64,000 bases of DNA from Amycolatopsis thermophila. Lineage in GTDB: Bacteria; Actinomycetota; Actinomycetes; Mycobacteriales; Pseudonocardiaceae. Positions 15,330 to 23,394 of the stretch are shown here, piece after piece. Positions within the stretch are counted from its first letter, which is position 1. Each line of letters starts with the position of its first letter. Below the pieces are notes generated by a model. The model worked only from the letters and a program-made list of their open reading frames with translations. It ran no database searches and had not been told where the DNA came from. The stretch lies in the NCBI RefSeq assembly GCF_030814215.1, contig NZ_JAUSUT010000001.1:6572001-6636000 (forward strand), read 5' to 3'. The translations under genes were made by a program, and so were the position numbers.

Positions 15330-16715
15330 TCAGGAGCGGGTGAGTGCCTTCACGAGGCTGCCGAGATCGGGCTCCTTGTCCAGGGCGAGCACGATGGCGG
15401 CGATCGTGTCCGCCTGGCCTTGCGGCACCGCCCGCCCCGCCGTGGTCGTGAACTTCGCAACCACCTCGGCTGTCGTGAGCGGGTTGTCCGGGGTCCCGCG
15501 GCTCGCCGGCACCCGGCGGGCGACGGTGGTGCCGTCACCAAGCCGGATGATCACCTCGCCGGGGAAGTGGGCCGGGTAGTCGCTGTCGCGGTCGACCGGG
15601 CAGGTCACCTTCGCCGCCAGCGAAAGCACCTCGGGGTCGTCGTAGCGTTCGTCGTAGAAGGCGGCCAGGTCGACCCGGCCGGTGACGAGAGCGAGCGCGG
15701 TCGCGTACTGGATGCTGAAGAGCGCGTCGTAGATCGTGCGCGGCGCGATCTTGCTCTCTCGCGGCTCGGTGACCTGGTGCAGGAGCCGTTCACTGGTCGG
15801 GGCTTCGATGCAGGCGATCTCGCTCACCCGCACGCCGCGTCCGTGTAGTTCGTCGCGCACAGCCAGGGCCGCGTCGATGAACGCGTGGGTGAAATGGCAG
15901 CACGGGTAGGGCTTGAGCGCGATCTCGGTGGTCGCCCACCGCGACCCCAGCGTGTCGAGCCCGGTTTCGGCCCGGTCCGGCACGCGGCCCACGTGCGCTT
16001 GGTAGACGCCGTGCACGCCTTCGAACACGGTGCCGGGGCCGGCGAAGCCGGCCGCGCCCATCGTCGCCGCGACGATGCCGCTGTGTGCCGCCCACCCCGG
16101 ATGCAGGCGCTTGAGCCAGGACCCGTTGATCTCCAGGATGCCGGCGGCCTGGCTGCCGGCGAGGCCGAGCGAGCGGACCGTCGCGGCGGGCTCGAGCTTG
16201 CGGAGGCGAGCTGCTGCGGCGACGGCGGCGAACGTGCCCATGATGCCCGTCGGATGAAATCCGCGGTCGTGGAGCTCGCCGGGCACCGCGCCGGCCAGGC
16301 GGCAGCCGATCTCCAGGCCGATCACGTACGCGAGCAGCGCTTCCTGACCGGTCGAGCCGCGTTCCTCCGCCACCGCCAGGGCCGTGGCCAGCGCGGGTGC
16401 GCTGGCGTGGTGGACGGCCCGGATGTGCGTGTCGTCGAAGTCCAGGCCGTGGATCAGCGTGCCGTTGGCCAGTGCGGCCGATGCCGCGGGCAGGCGCGTG
16501 CCGAAGCCGACGACCCCGGCATCGTCGCCGGTCCCGAGCTGCCGGGCCGCTTGGTGAATCGCGGTGCCGAAATCGGTCGTGGACGAGGCCAGGGCGATGC
16601 CGAGGGCGTCCAGCGCGTGGAGGCGGGCACGCTCCGTCACCTCCTCTGGTACATCGTCGATCGTCAGGTCCGCGGTGAAGGCCGCGATTTCCTCGGCGTA
16701 GGTCTGGTGCGTCAT
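15330..16715 (-). CDS. MmgE/PrpD family protein
   Basis: The 461-residue protein shows the MmgE/PrpD fold throughout: LIHGLDFDDTH, DRGFHPTGIMGTFAAVAAAA, SWLKRLHPGWAAHSG and LKPYPCCHFTHAFIDA. Known members are 2-methylcitrate dehydratase and cis-aconitate decarboxylase, which work on branched tricarboxylic or dicarboxylic acids. Its ATG overlaps the CitE-like stop by four bases, so it is the last gene of a four-gene operon. It differs considerably from the other MmgE/PrpD protein encoded two genes upstream. The exact reaction cannot be assigned. Confidence 0.88.
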   Translation of the reverse strand: MTHQTYAEEIAAFTADLTIDDVPEEVTERARLHALDALGIALASSTTDFGTAIHQAARQLGTGDDAGVVGFGTRLPAASAALANGTLIHGLDFDDTHIRAVHHASAPALATALAVAEERGSTGQEALLAYVIGLEIGCRLAGAVPGELHDRGFHPTGIMGTFAAVAAAARLRKLEPAATVRSLGLAGSQAAGILEINGSWLKRLHPGWAAHSGIVAATMGAAGFAGPGTVFEGVHGVYQAHVGRVPDRAETGLDTLGSRWATTEIALKPYPCCHFTHAFIDAALAVRDELHGRGVRVSEIACIEAPTSERLLHQVTEPRESKIAPRTIYDALFSIQYATALALVTGRVDLAAFYDERYDDPEVLSLAAKVTCPVDRDSDYPAHFPGEVIIRLGDGTTVARRVPASRGTPDNPLTTAEVVAKFTTTAGRAVPQGQADTIAAIVLALDKEPDLGSLVKALTRS

Positions 16716-17662
16716 GGTCGCCGGCTTTCGGTGAGCTTCTCCTGGGGGTTGCGGCCGCGCAGTCCGAGCGCGGCCGCCGTATCGAGGACGGCACGGGCCG
16801 TCCGGAGGGTCGCCGCGTCGATGAGGTGCCCGTCATGTGCGGCGGCCCCATCGCCACCAGCGAGCGCCGCGTCATAGGCCGCGACCATCCGTTCCGCGGC
16901 CGCGATCGCCTCCCGGCTCGGGGCGTAGACATCATTGGCGATCTCGATCTGCGCGGGATGGATGGCCCACTTTCCGGTGAACCCAAGTGTCCGCGACCAG
17001 ACACACTCCCGCCGGTAGCCGTCGAGGTTGCCGATGTCACCGTAGGCACCATCGACGGCGGCGACGCCTGCCGTGTGCGCAGCGAGGGAGATGGCCGTGC
17101 GCACCGAGTGCCACACATCTCCCGGGTACAGGTCCTGGCGGTCGTTGCCCGCCACCGCGAGATCGGCGTCCATCGACGCTGAGAAGTCGCCAGGACCGAA
17201 CACGAGCGACTCGATCCGGTCACTGCTGCGGGCGATCTCGGTGAGCCGCTCGATCGCGGCGGCGTCTTCGACCAGCACCTGTATTCCCACCCGGTGTTCG
17301 ATGCCCAGCTGGGATTCGAGTTCGGTCAGCGTGGTGTCGACCCACCACACGTCACGCCGGGCCACCACTTTCGGCACGACCACGAGATCCACCTGGCTCC
17401 CGCTGCTTCCCACGACGGCGGACAGATCGGACAGCGCCATCCCGGTGCCGGGCTGGTTGATCCGGACGGCGAGCAGCCGGTCCGACCAGACGGGATCGCG
17501 GCTCACTTCGGCCGCGATGCGGCGTGCCTCGTCCTTGCGGTCCGGGCTGACGCCGTCCTCGAGATCGAGAATCACGACGTCGGCGGCGCTGCGGGCGGCC
17601 TTGCCGATCATCCTCGTCGACGTCGCCGGGGTGACCAGGTAACTGCGGTGGCGGCGGGTCAT
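16712..17662 (-). CDS. CitE-like / malyl-CoA-type lyase (HpcH/HpaI aldolase family)
   Basis: This 316-residue TIM-barrel lyase has the N-terminal RSYLVTPATSTRMIGKAA, the metal-binding VVILDLEDGVSPD, RINQPGTG, the metal-ligand region VFGPGDFSASMDAD, and KWAIHPAQI at the C-terminal side. This set is typical of (S)-citramalyl-CoA, malyl-CoA and beta-methylmalyl-CoA lyases, which cleave beta-hydroxyacyl-CoA into acetyl- or propionyl-CoA and a 2-oxoacid. It overlaps both neighbours by four bases. Beside MaoC and CoA-transferase genes it suggests a C4/C5 dicarboxyl-CoA pathway. Confidence 0.87.
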   Translation of the reverse strand: MTRRHRSYLVTPATSTRMIGKAARSAADVVILDLEDGVSPDRKDEARRIAAEVSRDPVWSDRLLAVRINQPGTGMALSDLSAVVGSSGSQVDLVVVPKVVARRDVWWVDTTLTELESQLGIEHRVGIQVLVEDAAAIERLTEIARSSDRIESLVFGPGDFSASMDADLAVAGNDRQDLYPGDVWHSVRTAISLAAHTAGVAAVDGAYGDIGNLDGYRRECVWSRTLGFTGKWAIHPAQIEIANDVYAPSREAIAAAERMVAAYDAALAGGDGAAAHDGHLIDAATLRTARAVLDTAAALGLRGRNPQEKLTESRRP

Positions 17663-19032
17663 GCGCGATCACCGCCTCCCGCAACCAGCCACGGGATCCA
17701 GGCCCGGGCGGCCGGCATCGTTCGCGGCACCTGGCAGAGATCACGCAGGCGACCGAGCGTTTCGGCCGGCCACCCGGCTGCGGTGGCTGCCTGGATCAGC
17801 TTGTCGTCGACGACCCGGCGGTTGTCCGGATCGCCGCTCTCGCCGCGCGGCAGGTCGCGGTGGCGCTCCAGCCTGACACCATCGCCAGTCTGGAGACACA
17901 CGGTGGCGGCTGCCGGGCCCTGATCCGGATCGATCGCGACCATGATCCGCGCAGCGAGCGCCTGGACAGCCGGATCGTCCAGGCGCCCGTACGACGCCCA
18001 CGTCACCTGCCCGTCGAGCAGCGCCACCGCGCACTGGAACCGGACGCTGAACTGCGCGTCGACGACATTGGCCGGACGCACCTTGTGCGGCGCATCCCCA
18101 CCCACGATCGAGTCCGCCCGCGGGCTGATCACGACCGTGACCGAATCGGCGCGTCGCATGCCCAGCTCAGAATGCAGATCCAGGCAGATGTCCGTCGCGG
18201 CGTGCGTCAGGCGGCACGACGGATAGGGTTTGAACCCGGTGTCGAGCAAGTACCAGGCGCTGCCCAGATCCGCGGTCAGCGCGCCCGGATCCGGTACCGT
18301 GCCGAAGTTGATCAAAGCGCCGGCGTCGCCTTCGATCGCGGCCGCAGAACCACGGAACCCCGACGCCGCCAGAAGCACCGCGGTCAACCCGTTCCGCGCG
18401 GCGAGACCCGCATGCAGGCGCTTGTTCCACGCACCGTTGCAGAGATACTGCATCGACCCCGACGCCATCGACCCGGCCAGCCCGAGCGCGGATTCGGTCG
18501 TGGCGGCGTCCAGGCCCAGCACTCTCGCCGCCCCGGCCGCGGCGCCGAACGTGCCGGCGATCGCCGTGGGGTGGAATCCGCGGTCGTACGCGCCCCCGCC
18601 GATCGCACGGCCGACCCGGCAGCAGACCTCGTGCCCGGCCACCAGCCCGCTCAGCACGTCGGGTCCGGCCGCGCCCGCGTGCTCCGCGGCGGCCAGCACT
18701 GCGGGAATGACAGGTGCGCCGGGGTGCGAGCACGCCGGGATGTTGGTGTCGTCGAAATCGAGGCTGTGTGCGAACATCCCGTTCAGGAGTGCGGCGTGTT
18801 CCGGAGACGCCGTGCCGCGCCTGCCGATCACGGTGCAGGGTCCGCCGTCGTCGCCCAGCGCGCGGACCGTGCGCAGCACCGGCTCCGACGACTCGAGGCG
18901 GGCCCCCAGGGTCGCGACGGCCAGGAAGTCCGCGAGGCACAGTCCCGTCACGTCCATCACCGCAGCAGGCGGCCCACCGGCCGTAACGCCGGCTGCGAGT
19001 TCGCTCAGCTGCCTGGTCGCACCGGCGCTCAT
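17659..19032 (-). CDS. MmgE/PrpD family protein, second copy
   Basis: The 457-residue MmgE/PrpD protein has FAHSLDFDDTNIP, YDRGFHPTAIAGTFGAAAGAA, GAWNKRLHAGLAARNG and FKPYPSCRLTHAATD. I start it at ATG 19032, which overlaps the MaoC stop by four bases; the open frame beyond has no homology. With its paralogue downstream it may form a heteromer or catalyse a separate step such as dehydration or decarboxylation of a branched tri- or dicarboxylic acid. Confidence 0.87.
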   Translation of the reverse strand: MSAGATRQLSELAAGVTAGGPPAAVMDVTGLCLADFLAVATLGARLESSEPVLRTVRALGDDGGPCTVIGRRGTASPEHAALLNGMFAHSLDFDDTNIPACSHPGAPVIPAVLAAAEHAGAAGPDVLSGLVAGHEVCCRVGRAIGGGAYDRGFHPTAIAGTFGAAAGAARVLGLDAATTESALGLAGSMASGSMQYLCNGAWNKRLHAGLAARNGLTAVLLAASGFRGSAAAIEGDAGALINFGTVPDPGALTADLGSAWYLLDTGFKPYPSCRLTHAATDICLDLHSELGMRRADSVTVVISPRADSIVGGDAPHKVRPANVVDAQFSVRFQCAVALLDGQVTWASYGRLDDPAVQALAARIMVAIDPDQGPAAATVCLQTGDGVRLERHRDLPRGESGDPDNRRVVDDKLIQAATAAGWPAETLGRLRDLCQVPRTMPAARAWIPWLVAGGGDRA

Positions 19033-19496
19033 GCTGCCCGCATCTTCGAAAGGTTGGTGCGCCGGTACTCGACGACGACCTCGTCCCGCTGGTTGTACCC
19101 CGTGGTGCGCCATTCCACGACACCCCAGCCGGGCCGTGAGCGGGTCACCTTCGTCGTCAGGACTTCGGAACGGGCACGGACGGTGTCTCCTGCGTAGGTC
19201 ACCGCCCCGTACACCAGGTCTTCGATGCCGAGGAACGGCCCGCCGGCTTCGGACAGGTCCTCGACCGACAGCCCGAGCACAGTGGAGTAGACCAGGAACT
19301 GGTTGATCGGGATCGTGCGGTAGCCGAGGCGCCGCGCGTACGGCTCATCGAAGTACATCGGATTGTGGTGCATCATCCGAGTGCTGTAGGCGATGCTCTC
19401 GGCCAGGGTGAAGGTCCGTCCCCAGTGGTGGACGAACTCCCGGCCCACTTCGAAGTCCTCGAAGGACAGGCCGCGGGTGCGAACGACAGTGGTCAT
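19029..19496 (-). CDS. MaoC-like hot-dog protein (mesaconyl/itaconyl-CoA hydratase-like)
   Basis: The 155-residue hot-dog protein opens the minus-strand operon. Start ATG 19496 has GGGAG upstream. The segment FTLAESIAYSTRMMHHNPMYFD covers the hydratase motif, but GDxNPxH has become MHHNPMY, so both canonical Asp and His are changed. Such forms occur in hydratases that act on short dicarboxyl-CoA esters and in catalytically silent partner subunits. It may pair with the divergent MaoC gene at 20867. A TTGACA/TAGAGT promoter lies 65-90 bp upstream. Confidence 0.8.
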   Translation of the reverse strand: MTTVVRTRGLSFEDFEVGREFVHHWGRTFTLAESIAYSTRMMHHNPMYFDEPYARRLGYRTIPINQFLVYSTVLGLSVEDLSEAGGPFLGIEDLVYGAVTYAGDTVRARSEVLTTKVTRSRPGWGVVEWRTTGYNQRDEVVVEYRRTNLSKMRAA

Positions 19497-19560
19497 GACT
19501 CTCCCGATCGGGTCGTCTCGGGGCGTGCGCCGGGGCGTCGCCGCCGTCGGAGTGGTCCCC

Positions 19561-19588
19561 ACTCTAAATATCAGAGGTTTTTTGTCAA
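19561..19588 (-). promoter_or_regulatory. Promoter of the minus-strand MmgE/PrpD operon
   Basis: On the minus strand, TTGACA (19588-19583) and TAGAGT (19566-19561) are separated by 16 bp, a good match to a housekeeping-sigma promoter. The spacer contains the operator-like motif described separately, so a bound regulator would block polymerase. Confidence 0.6.
19566..19581 (+). promoter_or_regulatory. Operator-like motif, copy A
   Basis: The sequence AAATATCAGAGGTTTT matches copies at 19625-19640 and 23372-23386 (consensus AAAYATCAGAGRTWTT). It lies inside the spacer of the minus-strand promoter. The nearby FCD-type GntR protein is the likely binder, because the third copy lies in front of its own gene. 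Confidence 0.6.
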
Positions 19589-19616
19589 GCCCCTTGCCGA
19601 GGCTCGCCCGCGTTGC

Positions 19617-19645
19617 TTACGGTCAATACCTCTGATGTTTTAGCT
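19617..19645 (+). promoter_or_regulatory. Candidate promoter of the plus-strand acyl-CoA dehydrogenase operon
   Basis: TTACGG (19617-19622) and TTAGCT (19640-19645), 17 bp apart, form a weak promoter about 53 bp before the ATG at 19698. The arrangement mirrors the stronger promoter on the other strand, with the operator-like motif in the spacer. Confidence 0.4.
19625..19640 (-). promoter_or_regulatory. Operator-like motif, copy B
   Basis: Read on the minus strand this is AAACATCAGAGGTATT. It is inverted relative to copy A, with about 60 bp between centres, and lies in the spacer of the plus-strand candidate promoter. One regulator could control both divergent operons through copies A and B. 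Confidence 0.6.
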
Positions 19646-19697
19646 GCACGGGAAACCGTTGAACAGCCTGGAAAACCTCAAGGAAGCAGGTGCCCAC

Positions 19698-20864
19698 ATG
19701 GCTGCTGCCGTCAAGATCGACTACGACGAGCTGAGGGAGGCGACGCGTGAGTTCGCCGATCGCGAGGTCGTGCCGATCGCGGCGCAACTCGATCTCGAGG
19801 ACGCGCGCATCCCGGTCGACCTCTACGAGAAAATGGGCAAGATCGGTTACTTCGGGATCATGGCGCCCGAGGAGTACGGCGGACTCGGGCTCGACGCACG
19901 AGCTCTCGGGGTCGTCACCGAGGAGCTGTGCCGCGCCAGCCTTTCGGTCGGCAGCCTCATTCAGCGCAACGTGGTGACCGGAAGCATCATCGCCCACCAT
20001 GGCACCGAGGACCAGAAAAGCCGGTACGCGCCGGGCCTCGCCAGCGGTGAACTACAGTCGGCGTCCGCCGGTACGGAACCCAATGCCGGCTCCGATGCAG
20101 CGAACATCCAGACGACCGCACGCCGCGACGGAGACCACTATGTCGTCAAGGGCACCAAGCAGTGGTGCACCAACGCCGACGTGGCTGACGTGCTCTTCCT
20201 TTACGTGCGCACGTCGGACACGTCCAAACACAGCGGCCTCAGCCTCCTGCTCGTCGACAAGCCGCGGGATGGGTTCCTGCCCCCGAAGCTGGACGGCACC
20301 CATCTCGCGACCGCCGGCTATCGGGGAATGAAGTCGTTCCAGCTCTACTTCGATGATCTCGACGTCCCGGCGGACAACCTCGTCGGCGGCGAAGAAGGCC
20401 ACGCCTTCGCCCAACTCATGGCGGGCTACGAAATCGCCCGGACAGGGTTCGCCTTCCGCTGTGTGGGCCTCGCACAGGCCGCCTACGAAGCCGCCGTTCG
20501 CCACGCCGAGGAGCGGGTTCAGTTCGACAAGCCGCTCAAGGAGTTCCAGGCCGTCCGGTTCCGGCTCGCCGACATGCGGACGCAGATCGAAGCGGCGCGG
20601 GCGCTGGCGACGCAAGCCGCGGAGAAGCTCGACTCCGGCGCGCGCGCCGATCTGGAGGCCGGAATGGCCAAGCTGTTCGCGGCGGACATGGCGCACAAGG
20701 TCTGCTGGGACGCGCTGTACATCCACGGTGGCAACGGGTACGCCATCGACACGCCGGTGAACCGGTACTGGCGCGACAGCGGGCTGCTGCCCATCGGCGA
20801 AGGAACCAGCGACATCCAGCGCGAAATCATCGCGCGCTCGATCGTGGGACGGAGCACACGCTGA
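19698..20864 (+). CDS. Acyl-CoA dehydrogenase
   Basis: The 388-residue flavoprotein has GTEPNAGSDAANIQTTA in the FAD-binding region, KGTKQWCTNADVAD, LDVPADNLVGGEEGH, and YIHGGNGYAIDTPVNRYWR. The catalytic glutamate is present in EGTSDIQ (E368), unlike the paralogue at 9553. It starts at ATG 19698 (AGGAAGCAGG upstream); a TTG at 19659 is possible but less likely. As first gene of the plus-strand divergent operon with a MaoC protein and a CoA-transferase, it probably oxidises a short branched or dicarboxylic acyl-CoA such as methylsuccinyl-CoA. That substrate is a guess from context. Confidence 0.88.
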   Translation: MAAAVKIDYDELREATREFADREVVPIAAQLDLEDARIPVDLYEKMGKIGYFGIMAPEEYGGLGLDARALGVVTEELCRASLSVGSLIQRNVVTGSIIAHHGTEDQKSRYAPGLASGELQSASAGTEPNAGSDAANIQTTARRDGDHYVVKGTKQWCTNADVADVLFLYVRTSDTSKHSGLSLLLVDKPRDGFLPPKLDGTHLATAGYRGMKSFQLYFDDLDVPADNLVGGEEGHAFAQLMAGYEIARTGFAFRCVGLAQAAYEAAVRHAEERVQFDKPLKEFQAVRFRLADMRTQIEAARALATQAAEKLDSGARADLEAGMAKLFAADMAHKVCWDALYIHGGNGYAIDTPVNRYWRDSGLLPIGEGTSDIQREIIARSIVGRSTR

Positions 20865-20866
20865 TC

Positions 20867-21388
20867 ATGGCCTGCACCAGTCACGACAACTACTGGGAAG
20901 ACTTCGCTGTCGGCACCCGGTACGAGCACGCCCGCGGCCGCACCGTGAGCAACGAGGACAACCTCGCGATCACACACCAGACCCTCAACACCGCGCAGGC
21001 ACACTTCAACCTCGACTTCCTGAGTGGCCTCATGGATGGCGCCTTCGAAGAGCGGCTCGTCATGGGAGCGGTGAACCTGGCGATCATCATCGGCTTGACG
21101 ACGGAGGACATGAGCGAGAACGCGATCGCGGACGTCGGGATGACCGAGATCCGCCTCACCAACCCGGTGTACCGAGAGGACACGCTCTATGCCTCCAGTG
21201 AGGTCGTGGACGTGCGCGAATCCACTCGCGAAGACGCCGGGCTCATGACGTACCGCTTCACTGGCCGGAAGGCCGACGGTACGGAGGTCGCGACGGGCCT
21301 GCGGACGGTCATGCTGAAGAAGCGCTCGCACTGGGCAGAGGCGGACGGGAACGCGGCCGGGGGTGAGCTGGATGCCATCAGCGCTTGA
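20867..21388 (+). CDS. MaoC-like hot-dog hydratase
   Basis: The 173-residue hot-dog protein follows the acyl-CoA dehydrogenase by two bases. It has NYWEDFAVGTRYEHARGRTV at the N-terminus, typical of mesaconyl-CoA or beta-methylmalyl-CoA dehydratase halves, then NTAQAHFN at the motif position, where the canonical GDxNPxH is not conserved, and VYREDTLYASSEVVDVR. Its likely role is hydration of an unsaturated dicarboxyl-CoA. Its divergently transcribed relative (19029-19496) also lacks the canonical motif, so a heterodimer is possible. Its end overlaps the next gene by 17 bp. Confidence 0.8.
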   Translation: MACTSHDNYWEDFAVGTRYEHARGRTVSNEDNLAITHQTLNTAQAHFNLDFLSGLMDGAFEERLVMGAVNLAIIIGLTTEDMSENAIADVGMTEIRLTNPVYREDTLYASSEVVDVRESTREDAGLMTYRFTGRKADGTEVATGLRTVMLKKRSHWAEADGNAAGGELDAISA

Positions 21389-22562
21389 CGGAATCCGGGT
21401 CATCGACGCGACGCAGGGCGTGGCCGGGCCTATGGCGACCCGGCTGCTGGCGCAGATGGGCGCCGACGTGATCAAGGTCGAGCGCCCGGGAAACGGCGAC
21501 CCCGTCCGGCTGTGGGATGACATCGTCAACGGGATGGCGTCCGGGCACGCCTGGGTCAACCCCGGCAAACGAAGCCTCGCTCTCGATCTCAAATCCCCGG
21601 AGGGGCTCGAGATCTTCCTCGAGCTGGTCGCCGGGGCGGATGTGCTGATCGAGAACTTCGTGCCCGGCACCATGGAATCCTTCGGCATCGACTTCGATCA
21701 ACTCCGGCGCGACAACCCGCGTCTGATCGTGTGCCGTATCTCCGGATTCGGCCAGGACGGCCCGTATCGCGACCGCTCGGCCCTCGATTTGATCATCCAG
21801 GGGGAAACTGGACTGATCAGCACCAACGGCACGCCCGAGCAGCCGGCCAAGATCTCCGTGTCGCTGTGCGACATCGCCGGTTCGATGTACGCGCTGACCG
21901 CGATCCTGGAGTCGTTGTACCACCGGGAGCGCACCGGCGACGGCCAGCAGATCGACCTGGCGCTGTTCGACGCGGTGATGACGTGGACGGGATACTTCCC
22001 GTATATGTGGTGGTACGGCGGAACCGAGCCGGGGCGGGTCGGGCTCAACCACCACACGATGTTCCCCTACGGCGCATACGACTGCGCCGACGAGCGGCAA
22101 GTCATTGTCGCCGCCGGCGCGGGCAGCCGCGAACAGTGGCTGAAGTTCTGCACCGCGATCGAGCACCTCGAACTGGTCGACGACCCGCTGTACTCGTCCA
22201 ACCGCGCGCGCATCGAGAACAAGGTGAAGCTCGACCCGATCGTGCGGAACGCCATCCTGGCCCGCCCGCTGAAGCACTGGACGGAGCGGTTCCACGAGGT
22301 CGGGATCCCGGCGGGGGCGGTGAACGAGTTCTCCGAGGGCCTCTCGCATCCGCGGATCGCGCACCGCGGTTTCGTCAAGGACGTCGACAGCGCGGTCGGC
22401 CCGGTCAAGACGTTCGACTTCGCGCCGCAAATCTCCGGTCTGGATTCGGTGAACCGGCTGGGGCCGCCGCTGGTCGGTGAGCATTCCGGCGAGGTGCTCA
22501 CGGAGCTGGGCATCAGCCCGTCCAGGATCTGCGCACTCCGCGAGCGCGGCGTGATCCAGTGA
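21372..22562 (+). CDS. Family III CoA-transferase
   Basis: The 396-residue family III CoA-transferase has LLAQMGADVIKVERPG, LALDLKSPEG, ISGFGQDGPYRDRSALD and the catalytic Asp in VSLCDIAGSMYA (D167). Either ATG 21372 or in-frame GTG 21363 may start it; both lie within the preceding MaoC gene. In this operon it probably activates the pathway's dicarboxylic acid with succinyl-CoA or another CoA donor, as family III enzymes do for mesaconate or itaconate. It ends five bases before a strong hairpin shared with the convergent GntR gene. Confidence 0.88.
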   Translation: MPSALDGIRVIDATQGVAGPMATRLLAQMGADVIKVERPGNGDPVRLWDDIVNGMASGHAWVNPGKRSLALDLKSPEGLEIFLELVAGADVLIENFVPGTMESFGIDFDQLRRDNPRLIVCRISGFGQDGPYRDRSALDLIIQGETGLISTNGTPEQPAKISVSLCDIAGSMYALTAILESLYHRERTGDGQQIDLALFDAVMTWTGYFPYMWWYGGTEPGRVGLNHHTMFPYGAYDCADERQVIVAAGAGSREQWLKFCTAIEHLELVDDPLYSSNRARIENKVKLDPIVRNAILARPLKHWTERFHEVGIPAGAVNEFSEGLSHPRIAHRGFVKDVDSAVGPVKTFDFAPQISGLDSVNRLGPPLVGEHSGEVLTELGISPSRICALRERGVIQ

Positions 22563-22566
22563 CCGG

Positions 22567-22600
22567 TGTGGGGTCGCGGGCGGAATCCCGCGGCCCCACA
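22567..22600. terminator. Bidirectional hairpin terminator between convergent genes
   Basis: A 14-bp stem (TGTGGGGTCGCGGG against CCCGCGGCCCCACA, one G-U pair) encloses the 6-base loop CGGAAT. It lies exactly between the stop of the CoA-transferase and the stop of gntR. There is no U-tract, as is common in actinobacteria. Confidence 0.75.
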
Positions 22601-23332
22601 TCAGCGCGGTGTCTGCTTCTTGCCGCGCCGGCCGAGCTTGACGTACACCGGGTGGAGACTGTCCAGGTGGCGGCGCATGGCTTCCTCGGCCCCCGTCGCG
22701 TCTCGGGCCTCGACGGCCTCGAGGATTTCCCGGTGCTCTCGCGACACCTGGTCCCGGAATCCAGCGCCGGCGTGATCGCGTTCGATGTTCCTGTGCAACG
22801 CCGCGCTGATCGGCGACAGCAAAGCCCGCAGCAGCGGATTCGCCGTCGCATCAAGAAGCGTGTTGTGGAACTCGTTGTTGGGACTCCAGGTCGCATCATC
22901 CACAGTAGCGTCAAGGTCCACGATAGACTGCCGCAGGGCGGCGATGTGCTCGTCGGAACGACGCTCGGCCGCGATCCCGCAGGCGGGGATTTCCAGGAAG
23001 CGGCGGGCCTCGAGGATCTGTTCGGCGCTCAACTGGCTGCGGGCCAGCATCACGAGCGAGTTGCGCAAGTAGGCCTCGATGTCGTCGGTGGACGGCTCGA
23101 CAACGAACGTGCCGCCGGTGACGCCCCGTGTGGCGATGACGAGCTTCTCCGCGGCGAGCGTGCGCAGCGCCTCGCGCCAAGTGCTGCGCGACACGCCGTA
23201 GCGCGCCATCAGCTCCGGTTCCGGGGGCAGGCGCTCCCCTGCCGCCAGGTCGCCGCTCATGATCTGGCTGCGCAGCGTGTCGGCAAGCTGCTGATACTGG
23301 GGAACCCGGGCGCCGGACACCATGCCGACCAT
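22601..23332 (-). CDS. GntR-family regulator (FadR/FCD subfamily)
   Basis: The 243-residue regulator has a GntR winged helix (YQQLADTLRSQIMSGDLAAG, PPEPELMARYGVSRSTWREAL) and an all-helical FCD effector domain (EARRFLEIPACGIAAERR, EFHNTLLDATANPLL, REHREILEAVEARD). FCD domains bind carboxylic acids, often through a metal. Start ATG 23332 has GGGAG upstream. A copy of the ATCAGAG motif lies 40-55 bp upstream of this start, so it is probably autoregulated and controls the divergent operons at 19.5 kb. Confidence 0.88.
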   Translation of the reverse strand: MVGMVSGARVPQYQQLADTLRSQIMSGDLAAGERLPPEPELMARYGVSRSTWREALRTLAAEKLVIATRGVTGGTFVVEPSTDDIEAYLRNSLVMLARSQLSAEQILEARRFLEIPACGIAAERRSDEHIAALRQSIVDLDATVDDATWSPNNEFHNTLLDATANPLLRALLSPISAALHRNIERDHAGAGFRDQVSREHREILEAVEARDATGAEEAMRRHLDSLHPVYVKLGRRGKKQTPR

Positions 23333-23371
23333 CTTAGGCGCTCCCGCCCGCCGCTTCGCAGAGCACCCAGA

Positions 23372-23386
23372 AAACATCAGAGATTT
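23372..23386 (+). promoter_or_regulatory. Operator-like motif, copy C, upstream of gntR
   Basis: The sequence AAACATCAGAGATTT matches the two copies in the 19.5-kb divergent promoter region. Its position 40-54 bp upstream of the gntR start fits autoregulation. Confidence 0.55.
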
Positions 23387-23394
23387 CACCCGGG

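Noticed and set aside
21363..21371. GTG 21363 as the start of the CoA-transferase.
   Set aside because: It lacks a ribosome site, while ATG 21372 starts directly before the conserved N-terminal strand; kept only as an alternative.
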